In this document: positions 6,595-12,950 of the stretch, piece after piece | How the letters are laid out: each line of letters starts with the position of its first letter | Position numbering within the stretch: the stretch's first letter is position 1 | From: CAXXOK01 sp036759125 | GTDB taxonomy: Bacteria; Bacillota; Clostridia; Christensenellales; Aristaeellaceae | Assembly: GCA_036759125.1 (NCBI GenBank) | Contig: DAIOVG010000066.1 | Coordinates: 1 to 12,950 of the forward strand | Direction of reading: 5' to 3' | DNA length: 12,950 bases | Program-made: the position numbers and the translations under genes | The notes under the pieces: generated by a model | The model's database searches: none | Told to the model about the DNA's origin: nothing | What the model saw: the letters and a program-made list of their open reading frames with translations, nothing else

Positions 6595-7428
6595 CTATAG
6601 CTGCCCCAGCCTGAACCGTTCCATCATATCAAACGCGATGCTCGTGGTGCTGTCGTTGTGCGGTACGTCCGCGCGGGTGAACCAGCGGGCTTCAGCAAGC
6701 TCGCTTTCCTGCAGGCGGATTGTATCGGGGCCGTCCAGCTCGGCGGTGAACCCCAGCATCAGGCTTTGGGAGATGCCCCAGGGCTGGCTTGCGACATAGC
6801 GGACATTTTTCACGCGTAACCCAACCTCCTCCAGCACTTCCCGGTGAACGGCCTGCTCGGCCGTTTCGCCGACCTCCACAAACCCTGCGATGAGGGAGAA
6901 AAAGCGGAATACATTCTGCGCGTTGCGCGCCAAAAGCAGCCTGTCGTTGTCGGTAATGGCTACGATCACCGCCGGGAGCACGCTTGGGTAGTTCACATAG
7001 CCGCACTGGTCGCATACCAGCGCGCGTTCGGTTTCGTGGGGGCGTACCGAACCGCTGCACAGGCAGCAGGCGTTGCGGCTTTGATACCAGTTGAACAGAT
7101 GCCGGGCGGTGAGCAGCAGCGCGGCGTCCGTTTCCGGCTGCAATGTACGAAACACGCGCACGGTTTCCCAGTTCAGTCCATCCGGCGTGGGCGTGTCGGC
7201 CACCGCTTCGGCGATAAAGTACCGACGTCCGTCCTGTGTAAACGCGTGCCTGGCGGGGGCATGCAATGGGATATCCGCGACTGCTTCCCATGCGGGGATG
7301 CGGCTAGCCATAGTTTCGGCACGCAGCAGCACCTCACCGCTGCGAAAGATAAACGCACCATCGCCAGCCTGAGCCGGTTCTGCGCTGTATGCCAGGGAAA
7401 ACTCCGCATGACGCTGGTTGATCAGCAT
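6595..7428 (-). CDS. nudC: NADH pyrophosphatase, NudC family Nudix hydrolase
   Basis: Hydrolyses NADH to NMNH and AMP; NudC enzymes are also known to remove NAD caps from RNA. From the chosen ATG it has 277 aa. An N-terminal domain (1-115) is followed by a four-Cys zinc ribbon (C121/C124 and C139/C142). The Nudix box at 182-204 is perfect: G182, E188, R196-E197, E200-E201, G203. The NudC-specific SQPW (214-217) with SLMLGF follows. I take the ATG at 7428, with GAGG 8 nt upstream, rather than a GTG at 7458, because the promoter -10 lies at 7461-7466 and the GTG would be almost leaderless. It diverges from the hydrogenase operon. Confidence 0.9.
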   Translation of the reverse strand: MLINQRHAEFSLAYSAEPAQAGDGAFIFRSGEVLLRAETMASRIPAWEAVADIPLHAPARHAFTQDGRRYFIAEAVADTPTPDGLNWETVRVFRTLQPETDAALLLTARHLFNWYQSRNACCLCSGSVRPHETERALVCDQCGYVNYPSVLPAVIVAITDNDRLLLARNAQNVFRFFSLIAGFVEVGETAEQAVHREVLEEVGLRVKNVRYVASQPWGISQSLMLGFTAELDGPDTIRLQESELAEARWFTRADVPHNDSTTSIAFDMMERFRLGQL

Positions 7429-7460
7429 ATCCACTACCTCGCAATCCTCACACTCCACCC

Positions 7461-7488
7461 ATCATAGCAAAAAGCAGCGCGTTGTCAA
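7461..7488 (-). promoter_or_regulatory. Promoter of nudC
   Basis: On the minus strand TTGACA (7483-7488) and TATGAT (7461-7466) are 16 bases apart, 32 bases before the chosen ATG. The -35 box coincides with that of the opposite promoter. Confidence 0.75.
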
Positions 7489-7493
7489 CGCGC
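7477..7493. promoter_or_regulatory. Perfect 17-bp palindrome over overlapping divergent -35 boxes
   Basis: GCGCGTTG-T-CAACGCGC has 8-bp perfect arms and is centred at 7485, exactly where the -35 boxes of the nudC and hydrogenase promoters overlap. A protein bound there would affect both promoters at once. I do not recognise it as a Rex, Fnr or LacI site. The regulator is unknown. Confidence 0.6.
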
Positions 7494-7510
7494 CGATGTG
7501 ATGATAGAAT
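7482..7510 (+). promoter_or_regulatory. Promoter of the hydrogenase-AEC operon
   Basis: TTGTCA (7482-7487), 17 bases, then TAGAAT (7505-7510) preceded by TGA, making an extended -10. It lies 61 bases before the hydrogenase ATG at 7572, which rules out the in-frame ATG at 7482 as a start because that codon is part of the -35 box. Confidence 0.75.
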
Positions 7511-7571
7511 GAAGTATATCAAACGGGTCAATGCTTTGAGCGAATTCCGACAGATGAGAAAGGAAAACACC

Positions 7572-8828
7572 ATGCAGACATTCTCATCCCTATACCGGCG
7601 GCTGATGGAGGCCGGGGTCAACAAGAAACTGGACAGCGAAATCAAAAAGGCCGGGGCTGAAGCCGATTGCGATCCGCATCAGCTTTCCTGCCTGCTCAAG
7701 CCCAGAATCCAGCCGCCGGTTGTGCGGCTGGGTACATGCGATTGCCCGCCTGAACAGCAGGACAAATGCGCCAGCGTCTGCTTTTTTAGCGCCATCCGTC
7801 ACGATGAAAACGGCCAGGTGACCATCGCCAAGGAAGACTGCATCGGCTGCGGTGATTGCATCATCGCCTGCGAGAAGAACAACCTCGCCGAGATCAAGGA
7901 AGCCGTGCCGATGTTTACGCTCATCAACGAGGAAAAGCATCCCGTATACGCGATGATTGCCCCGGCGTACATCAGCCAGTTTTCCAAAGCTGTCACGCCC
8001 GGCAAGCTCAGAAGCGCGTTCAAGCAGCTCGGCTTTGCCGGAATGGTGGAGGTCGCGCTGTTTGCCGATATTCTGACCCTGAAGGAAGCGCTGGAGTTTG
8101 ACAAATCCATCCATACGGATAAGGATTTCATGCTCACCAGCTGCTGCTGTCCCATGTGGATTGCCATGATCAAGAAGGTGTACCGCCAGCTGGTGCCGCA
8201 TCTGCCGCCGTCCGTATCGCCGATGGTTGCCTGCGGCAAGGCCATCAAGGCAGTGGAGAAGGACGCCAAAACCGTGTTTATCGGACCCTGCATCGCCAAG
8301 AAGGCCGAGGCGCGGGAGCCGGATATTGCCGATGCCGTGGACTTCGTGCTGACCTTTGAGGAGATCCGCGATATTCTGGAGGCCGCGGCCATCGACCCCG
8401 CGAAGCTGGAGGAGGACAACCGCGACCATTCCTCCAAGGCAGGCATACGCTACGCGGTGACCTCCGGCGTCAGCGAGGCGGTGAAAAACACGCTCAAAAA
8501 GCTGCGCCCGGACCGGGAAATTCAGATACGTTCCGGCCATGCCGATGGCATCCGCGCGTGCAAGGAGATGCTCAAAAGCATACTGGACGGTACGGTGCAG
8601 GCCAACTTTATCGAGGGCATGGGCTGCGTGGGCGGCTGTGTTGGCGGGCCGAAATCGCTGATCGACAAGGACGATGCCACCGTGAACGTGAACGCCTACG
8701 GCAAGCAGGCCGCCTATGAAACGCCTATCGACAATCCCTTTGTGATCGAGCTGCTCAAGCAGCTGGGCTTTGATACCGTGGAGAAGCTGCTGGAAGAGGA
8801 TACGATGTTTATCCGCAAGTTCGATTGA
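7572..8828 (+). CDS. [FeFe]-hydrogenase catalytic subunit, TSCCCP-variant (group B-like)
   Basis: Putative iron-only hydrogenase of 418 aa exchanging electrons between ferredoxin-type clusters and protons/H2. Residues 56-100 form a 2[4Fe-4S] domain (C56, C58, C66, C70 and C90, C93, C96, C100). The H-cluster domain follows with all three motifs: L1 TSCCCPMW (189-196), L2 FIGPCIAKK (236-244, C240) and L3 EGMGCVGGC (348-356, C352 and C356). The extra Cys in L1, compared with TSCCP in group A enzymes, is as I recall a mark of group B enzymes such as Clostridium pasteurianum CpIII. There is no PAS domain, which argues against a typical sensory group C enzyme, and no NuoE/NuoF-like partner is nearby. 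The start is supported by AAAGGA 8 nt upstream and by the promoter position. It is the first gene of an operon with the AEC permease 16 bp on. In vivo direction or sensory use is unknown. Confidence 0.88.
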   Translation: MQTFSSLYRRLMEAGVNKKLDSEIKKAGAEADCDPHQLSCLLKPRIQPPVVRLGTCDCPPEQQDKCASVCFFSAIRHDENGQVTIAKEDCIGCGDCIIACEKNNLAEIKEAVPMFTLINEEKHPVYAMIAPAYISQFSKAVTPGKLRSAFKQLGFAGMVEVALFADILTLKEALEFDKSIHTDKDFMLTSCCCPMWIAMIKKVYRQLVPHLPPSVSPMVACGKAIKAVEKDAKTVFIGPCIAKKAEAREPDIADAVDFVLTFEEIRDILEAAAIDPAKLEEDNRDHSSKAGIRYAVTSGVSEAVKNTLKKLRPDREIQIRSGHADGIRACKEMLKSILDGTVQANFIEGMGCVGGCVGGPKSLIDKDDATVNVNAYGKQAAYETPIDNPFVIELLKQLGFDTVEKLLEEDTMFIRKFD

Positions 8829-8844
8829 AAAGGATACCGATTGC

Positions 8845-9762
8845 ATGCTGATTTTGGAAAAAATGCTGGTTTTCCTGATCCTGATGCTTGTGGGACTGTT
8901 GCTGGCCAAGGTGCGCGTTCTCGACGAGCCGAGCAGCCGCAAGCTGTCGGCGATTGTGCTGTATGTTGCCAACCCGGCGCTGCTGATCGGCTCCTCGCAG
9001 ACAGAGCACAACATACCCGGCGCGCAGCTGCTGACCACCCTGCTGATCGCACTGTTGATGTTTGCTGTGCTGATTGCGACCGCCGCCGTGCTGCCCAGGC
9101 TGTTTCGCCTTGGCCGGGAGGAGGGCAGCGCCTATGCCCTGATGGCCGTGTTTTCAAACATCGGCTATCTGGGCATTCCGCTGATTAACGAGGTTCTCGG
9201 CAGCCAGGCGATACTCTATGCCTCGGTTTTTATACTCGTGTTCAACGTGCTGATCTATACCTACGGCGTGATGATTTTGCAGCGGGCAATCTCGCAGCCG
9301 GCGCAGCACACCGCCTCCTGGCGCAAGCTGATCAATCCGGGGGTGCTTTCAGGCATCGTCGCCGTGGTGTTTTATCTGTTGAAAATCAAGCTGCCCGACG
9401 TGATCAACGTGCCGCTTGGCTACCTCAGCAACCTTACCGCGCCACTGAGCATGCTTCTCATCGGCGCGGCGCTTGCGCAGGTATCATTCCTCTCGTTCTT
9501 TTCAGACTGGAAACTGTTGATCTTTTCGGTGCTCAAGCTGCTGGTATTGCCGATCCTGCTGGGCTTTGTGCTGAAGCTCGCTATCGGCGGGGGAGACCTG
9601 CTGGGCGTTTGCATCATTATGATGAGCGCGCCGGTCGGCAGCATGACGGTGATGATGGCTCAGCAGTACGGCGGGGACTATACGCTTTTATCCCGCGGGG
9701 TGACCCTGACGACCGTTTTGTGTATCGCGACCATCCCCATCGTGTTTGCGGTATTGCTATAA
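8845..9762 (+). CDS. AEC-family (auxin efflux carrier-like) permease
   Basis: Integral membrane carrier of 305 aa, the normal length for bacterial AEC proteins, which in known cases move malate or other organic anions. About ten hydrophobic segments fill the chain. Family features are NPALLIG near 43, FSNIGYLGIPLI near 101-112, INPGVLSGIVA near 155, LTAPLSMLLIGAALAQ near 194, and SAPVGSMTVMMAQQYGGD near 260-277. The ATG at 8845 places a first membrane helix at the very N-terminus as expected; AAAAGGA lies 10 nt upstream. An earlier in-frame ATG at 8770 would overlap the hydrogenase gene and add a hydrophilic leader, so I reject it. With only 16 bp from the hydrogenase stop it must share the transcript. 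The substrate is unknown. Confidence 0.9.
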   Translation: MLILEKMLVFLILMLVGLLLAKVRVLDEPSSRKLSAIVLYVANPALLIGSSQTEHNIPGAQLLTTLLIALLMFAVLIATAAVLPRLFRLGREEGSAYALMAVFSNIGYLGIPLINEVLGSQAILYASVFILVFNVLIYTYGVMILQRAISQPAQHTASWRKLINPGVLSGIVAVVFYLLKIKLPDVINVPLGYLSNLTAPLSMLLIGAALAQVSFLSFFSDWKLLIFSVLKLLVLPILLGFVLKLAIGGGDLLGVCIIMMSAPVGSMTVMMAQQYGGDYTLLSRGVTLTTVLCIATIPIVFAVLL

Positions 9763-9775
9763 AACTTGCGCCTAC

Positions 9776-9810
9776 GCAAACAGGCGATCCGCAATGGATC
9801 GCCTGTTTGC
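9776..9810. terminator. Strong bidirectional terminator hairpin
   Basis: A perfect 15-bp inverted repeat, GCAAACAGGCGATCC - GCAAT - GGATCGCCTGTTTGC, lies in the 62-bp gap between the convergent AEC permease and peptidoglycan-binding genes. It has short T-rich ends in the stem (TGTTTGC) rather than a long T-tract, and should act in both directions. Confidence 0.75.
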
Positions 9811-9824
9811 TCAAGCTGATTGGA

Positions 9825-10634
9825 CTATGGCGTTGCGCCGGATGTGGCGTCGCTGTTGGTATTTGTTTTAGTGGTGGTCGTTCTGGACTGCTTCACATAG
9901 GCCTTGGCTGTGTCGGAGTATAAAAGCTGCTGCGTTTCAACGCTCGCGATGCCGTTGACCTTCAATCCGTTTTGCGATTGAAAACTGCGCACGGCGCTAT
10001 ACGTGCCGCTGCCAAAGTTGCTGACTATGGTTTTCTCGTAGTAGCCCAGCTCCTTAAGCCTTGTTTGCAGCTGGATCACCTCGTACCCGACGTTGCCTTT
10101 TTGCAGGACCTCATAGGGGTAGCCTCCGTCCAGCCGCAGCGCCGTGTTGATCTGCTCCCAAAGCTGATATAGCTCCTCTGGGGTATAGGTGTCGTAGGGC
10201 TCTGTCAGGGCAGGTGCTGTGTCTGACGCCTGAACGGCCGATTTTTGGTACAGCAGTTGCTGATCCTCGGCGGAGGCAATGCCGTTGACTTTCAGGCCGT
10301 TGGCTTTCTCAAACTCCCGCAGGGCATTGTAGGTGCCGCTGCCGAATTCGTCGACAATTTTCTTCTTGTAAAGCCCAAGGGCTGCAAGCTGTGTTTGCAG
10401 CAGGGTGACTTCATAGCCGGTATCGCCCCGTTTCAGCTCGGCATACGGATACAAGCCGTTATCGCGTAGTACGGGATCGATTTGCGCCCGCAGCTGTAAC
10501 AGCGCATCGGGAGTACTGGCGTCCAGCAGCGCCTGGGCGGATGGGATATCAGCGGCTGACGCGGCGCTACCGGCGGCGAGGACCAGGAAAAGGAGCAGTA
10601 TGGCAGCCAATGCCGCAGTTGTTCGTTTCATCAT
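9825..10634 (-). CDS. Secreted protein with two tandem peptidoglycan-binding repeats
   Basis: Exported protein of 269 aa. The signal peptide is MMKRTT, a hydrophobic core to about residue 21 and a likely cleavage after AASA (about 28). The rest is two 89-residue units at 41-129 and 151-239, aligned without gaps and, by my count, identical at 54 of 89 positions. Each begins with a short helical stretch ending in YPY and continues into a PG_binding_1-type fold (GYEV..LQT.L..LG.Y, FGSGTY.A.R.F, NGLKVNGIAS). A Thr/Ser/Asn-rich tail ends the chain. No hydrolase or peptidase domain is attached, so it may simply bind cell wall or modulate another enzyme. GGAAGGA lies 6 nt before the first of two adjacent ATG codons. 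It appears monocistronic and diverges from the dioxygenase gene. Confidence 0.85.
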   Translation of the reverse strand: MMKRTTAALAAILLLFLVLAAGSAASAADIPSAQALLDASTPDALLQLRAQIDPVLRDNGLYPYAELKRGDTGYEVTLLQTQLAALGLYKKKIVDEFGSGTYNALREFEKANGLKVNGIASAEDQQLLYQKSAVQASDTAPALTEPYDTYTPEELYQLWEQINTALRLDGGYPYEVLQKGNVGYEVIQLQTRLKELGYYEKTIVSNFGSGTYSAVRSFQSQNGLKVNGIASVETQQLLYSDTAKAYVKQSRTTTTKTNTNSDATSGATP

Positions 10635-10770
10635 GGCAATTCCTTCCCGTAAAAAAGTCGGGCGGATGAGGGCACAGGGATCGTGTCAACTCCCAGTGTA
10701 CCCCAAAAACCTTTTCTCAAACCAAAGCATTCGTATTGTTACAGCGGTGAACCGGGGCTGGGCGAGGCAA

Positions 10771-10799
10771 TGGACTTTTTTGTCCGGAATCGGTATAAT
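10771..10799 (+). promoter_or_regulatory. Promoter of the dioxygenase-pirin operon
   Basis: TGGACT (10771-10776), 17 bases, then a perfect TATAAT (10794-10799), 51 bases before the dioxygenase ATG. A small inverted repeat, GGAC-TTTTTT-GTCC, overlaps the -35 box. No convincing promoter for the divergent peptidoglycan-binding gene was found in the rest of the 216-bp gap. Confidence 0.7.
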
Positions 10800-10850
10800 G
10801 AAACTACTGGTTTGAACTGTGCAATTGACGCAACGACAGGGGGCTGATCC

Positions 10851-11642
10851 ATGGAAAAGCAGCCGGTATTGTTCGTCGGTCATGGTTCGCCGATGAACGC
10901 AATTGAAGACAATCCCTATTCGCGGCAGTGGCGGCGAATCGGTTCGCAGCTGCCGACGCCACAGGCTATTCTTTGCGTGTCAGCGCACTGGTTTACCGCG
11001 GGCACACAGGTAACCGATGCCCCTGCCCTGAAAATGATCTACGATATGTACGGCTTTCCCGATGCGCTCTACAGGGTACGGTACTCAGCGCCCGGTTCAC
11101 CCCGTTTTGCGGGAATCACGCGAGAACTATTGTCCGCACAGGTGGACAACAGCTGGGGGCTGGATCACGGAAGCTGGTCGGTGCTTGTGCACCTGTTTCC
11201 CAAGGCGGATATCCCTGTGTTTCAGCTTAGCGTAGACCGGCAGGCAACCCCGCAGGCGCATTATGCCATGGGCGAAAAGCTCCGCGAGCTGCGCAGGCAG
11301 GGGGTGTTGATTCTGGGCAGCGGGAACGTCGTTCACAATCTGGGTATGCTCAGCTGGGGGATGGACGGGGGGTATCCCTGGGCCGATACGTTTGACCGTT
11401 ACATCAAGGACAGTATTCTGGAAAGACAGTTTAGCCGCGTGGCGGATTATCAGCGCGCGGGGGATGCCGCCGCGTACGCGTTCCGGACACTGGACCATTT
11501 CGCGCCGCTGCTGTATGTGCTGGGAGCTAGCGATGCAAGCGACCGGATTACGGTGTTCAACGATGCGCGTGCAATGGGTTCCATGTCGATGACGGGCTAC
11601 TTATTTACGGACGACGATAAGGAGAGTACCCAAAATGAATGA
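10851..11642 (+). CDS. 4,5-DOPA dioxygenase extradiol family protein (YgiD-like)
   Basis: Member of the class III extradiol dioxygenase superfamily related to YgiD/DODA, which opens catecholic rings such as L-DOPA with O2 at a single metal ion. It has 263 aa, the family norm. Expected metal-binding histidines are in place: H11 (FVGHGSPMN), H46 (SAHWF), H162 (GNVVHN) and H216 (LDHFAPLLY). The family pieces YDMYGFPDALY (64-74), GLDHGSW (103-109) and FQLSVD are also present, so the protein looks intact. AGGGGG 7 nt before the ATG supports the start. It overlaps the pirin gene by 8 bp and so is translationally coupled to it. An O2-using enzyme beside an anaerobe's hydrogenase is odd; the true substrate or reaction may differ from DOPA cleavage. 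Confidence 0.9.
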   Translation: MEKQPVLFVGHGSPMNAIEDNPYSRQWRRIGSQLPTPQAILCVSAHWFTAGTQVTDAPALKMIYDMYGFPDALYRVRYSAPGSPRFAGITRELLSAQVDNSWGLDHGSWSVLVHLFPKADIPVFQLSVDRQATPQAHYAMGEKLRELRRQGVLILGSGNVVHNLGMLSWGMDGGYPWADTFDRYIKDSILERQFSRVADYQRAGDAAAYAFRTLDHFAPLLYVLGASDASDRITVFNDARAMGSMSMTGYLFTDDDKESTQNE

Positions 11643-12471
11643 ACGAAATATCAAGCGCCTGGTGCGCGGCCGCCGCACAAGCGACGGGGCCGGTGTGCGG
11701 CTTGTACGCGTGCTTGCCAATGATACGGTGGAGGATTTCGACCCGTTTTTGATGCTGGATTCGTTTGATTCGACCGATCCCGCCGATTATATTGCGGGCT
11801 TCCCCATGCACCCGCACCGGGGAATCGAGACCATCACGTACCTGCTTGCGGGCAGGATCGACCATGAGGACAGCCTGGGCAACAAGGGCAGTATCCGGGA
11901 CGGCGAAAGCCAGTGGATGGCGTCGGGGAATGGCATCCTCCATCAGGAAATGCCGCAGCCCTCGGAGCGTATGCTTGGGTTCCAGCTTTGGCTGAATATG
12001 CCCAGAAGCGAAAAAATGTCCCACCCGAGCTATCTGAGCATCACGCCCCACATGATCGGGCGCACGCACAGCGGCGGTGCGAAGCTGGGTGTGCTGTCCG
12101 GCCGGTATGGCGATACACAGGGGGTTACGACGGGGCATATTCAGGCAACGTTGATCGACGTGGATCTGCCAAAGGGTGAAAGCATCAAGCTGGATACAAA
12201 AGCAGGCGAGACGGTGTTTGTGTTTTTGCTCAAGGGTGATGCGCAAATCGGCGGGCAGGCCGTAGCGGAAAAATCCGCCGTGCTGTTTGGCGACGGCGAT
12301 TATGTTCAGGTGTCGGCTATGCCGGATCAGGATCTGCGGTTCATGGTCTTCTCCGGAAAACCGCTGCACGAGCCTGTGGCCTGGGGCGGCCCGATTGTGA
12401 TGAATACCCGCGCGGAGCTGGACCTTGCGTTTCAGGAGCTGCGCGAGGGTACGTTTATCAAGCACGGCTGA
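11635..12471 (+). CDS. Pirin family protein (bicupin)
   Basis: Cytoplasmic two-cupin protein of 278 aa. Pirins of this type bind one iron or other metal, and some (YhhW) act as quercetin dioxygenases. The four N-terminal metal ligands are visible: H59 and H61 (MHPHRGIETITYL) and H103 and E105 (GILHQEMP). The C-terminal pirin cupin follows from about residue 160, with ETVFVFLLKGDA and the closing signature SGKPLHEPVAWGGPIVMNT. The ATG lies within the end of the dioxygenase gene (8-bp overlap), with AAGGAG 9 nt upstream. The shared transcript suggests joint work on a phenolic or catecholic compound, or a redox-sensing role; this is inference. Confidence 0.92.
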   Translation: MNERNIKRLVRGRRTSDGAGVRLVRVLANDTVEDFDPFLMLDSFDSTDPADYIAGFPMHPHRGIETITYLLAGRIDHEDSLGNKGSIRDGESQWMASGNGILHQEMPQPSERMLGFQLWLNMPRSEKMSHPSYLSITPHMIGRTHSGGAKLGVLSGRYGDTQGVTTGHIQATLIDVDLPKGESIKLDTKAGETVFVFLLKGDAQIGGQAVAEKSAVLFGDGDYVQVSAMPDQDLRFMVFSGKPLHEPVAWGGPIVMNTRAELDLAFQELREGTFIKHG

Positions 12472-12488
12472 TCAGCCGATTGCATAGC

Positions 12489-12950
12489 TCATTCTTCCTG
12501 CCCGGCGGCTTCACCGGGCAGTTCTTTGCGTTTTTTGCGGTATTTTCCATAGGTGTGAATGCCGAGCGCCTCGTTCTCCACACAGCCCATGGATACGCTG
12601 CCCGCGCCGTGCTTTTCACACAGCTGCTGGATGGCTGCTTCCAGCTTTTCGTATTTCTCGGTTTGAGCGGATGGCTTGTCGCTGTCTGCCAGCTCAAACA
12701 GGCTCAGCTGCCGCGCGGCTTCGCCATCCGCCACCAGGTTCTGCCCGGTGATGGTCAGCATACGGATGGGTGCGCAGCGGCCGTCGGGCATGATGCGCCA
12801 TTTGGCGCGAAGAATAGCCATCGCCGTATCTACAAGCTCCTTTTGCAGGTGCGTGGGCGTTGGCAGCGGCGCTTGCCGGGTGATGGTTTTCAGCTTGGGA
12901 TCCTTGATGGTCACCTGCAGGGTACTGGCCTTCATTTTGATCTCGCGCAG
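12489..12950 (-). CDS. Y-family DNA polymerase (DinB/UmuC type), C-terminal part only
   Basis: The frame is open to the right edge, so only the last 153 residues are seen. They begin with LREIKMKASTLQVTIKDPKLKTITRQ, the first strand region of the little-finger domain of translesion polymerases. PTHLQKELVDTAMAILRAKW and PIRMLTITGQNLV follow, matching the family's helix and the usual IRLLGV..L strand. Then come RQLSLFEL (a likely beta-clamp binding motif of the QLSLF type) and a tail, KYEKLEAAIQQLCEKHGAGSVSMG, common in Firmicutes DinB proteins. The polymerase active site would lie outside the window. It converges with the pirin gene, with only 17 bp between stops. Confidence 0.85.
   Translation of the reverse strand: MREIKMKASTLQVTIKDPKLKTITRQAPLPTPTHLQKELVDTAMAILRAKWRIMPDGRCAPIRMLTITGQNLVADGEAARQLSLFELADSDKPSAQTEKYEKLEAAIQQLCEKHGAGSVSMGCVENEALGIHTYGKYRKKRKELPGEAAGQEE
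12498..12536 (+). terminator. Pirin-operon terminator inside the end of the polymerase gene
   Basis: CTGCCCGG - 8 bases - CCGGGCAG (12498-12521) is followed on the plus strand by TTCTTTGCGTTTTTT, the arrangement of an intrinsic terminator about 27 bp after the pirin stop. It lies within codons of the opposite polymerase gene. On the minus strand the hairpin precedes the polymerase stop and has no T-tract, so it fits the pirin transcript only. Confidence 0.6.

Noticed and set aside
8770..8844. Upstream ATG for the AEC permease
   Set aside because: It overlaps the hydrogenase end and adds a charged, Cys/Trp-rich leader, whereas AEC proteins begin directly with a membrane helix, as from 8845.
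7590..9038. 482-codon open frame on the minus strand across the hydrogenase gene
   Set aside because: Antisense shadow of a gene with complete hydrogenase motifs. Its translation shows no recognisable domain and it has no promoter or ribosome binding site.
10600..10690. TTGACA on the minus strand upstream of the peptidoglycan-binding gene
   Set aside because: No -10-like hexamer occurs 16-18 bases downstream, so it was not called as a promoter.
11605..12465. 286-codon open frame on the minus strand across the pirin gene
   Set aside because: Antisense shadow of an intact pirin with all metal ligands; His/Arg-rich composition and no start signals.
1..12950. CRISPR arrays, tRNA or rRNA genes, transposases, phage genes, toxin-antitoxin pairs, riboswitches
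   Set aside because: I looked for repeated spacers, clover-leaf arms, transposase motifs and conserved leader structures and saw none I could support.

Overview
The window looks like a chromosomal stretch of an anaerobic, GC-rich Bacillota (Clostridia-like) genome. Support for this is a CUT1 sugar ABC cassette under a LacI regulator, an [FeFe]-hydrogenase with the TSCCCP signature, strong AGGAGG-type ribosome binding sites, near-consensus sigma-A promoters and a Firmicutes-style DinB tail. I could not place the genus. I saw no rRNA, tRNA, CRISPR array, insertion sequence or phage gene, and I found no sign of recent transfer.

Bases 1-4320, minus strand: a carbohydrate-uptake operon read right to left. 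It has a perfect-consensus promoter with a downstream dyad, a secreted solute-binding protein, a strong hairpin, two MalF/MalG-type permeases, and a cytoplasmic-looking alpha/beta-hydrolase (esterase) cut off by the left edge. No ATPase is present, as is common for CUT1 cassettes served by a shared MsmK/UgpC-type ATPase. A LacI-family gene (4547-5581, minus) lies immediately upstream and is the obvious candidate regulator. The likely picture is import of a sugar or acylated oligosaccharide followed by intracellular de-esterification.

Bases 5582-7460: divergent from lacI is a small plus-strand gene for a protein with a striking His/Cys-rich N-terminus and a C-terminal domain I do not recognise. 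It converges on a minus-strand NudC-type NADH pyrophosphatase across a bidirectional hairpin terminator.

Bases 7461-9762: nudC and a two-gene plus-strand operon diverge from promoters whose -35 boxes overlap, centred on a perfect 17-bp palindrome. The operon encodes a compact [FeFe]-hydrogenase with the TSCCCP variant of the H-cluster motif and an AEC-family (auxin efflux carrier) permease 16 bp downstream. This hydrogenase-carrier pairing, with its shared control point, is the most interesting arrangement in the window.

Bases 9763-12950: a secreted protein made of two near-identical peptidoglycan-binding units (minus); a translationally coupled pair encoding a 4,5-DOPA-dioxygenase (YgiD) family enzyme and a pirin (plus); and the C-terminal part of a Y-family DNA polymerase (minus) entering from the right edge. 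The pirin gene's terminator hairpin appears to lie inside the end of the polymerase gene.
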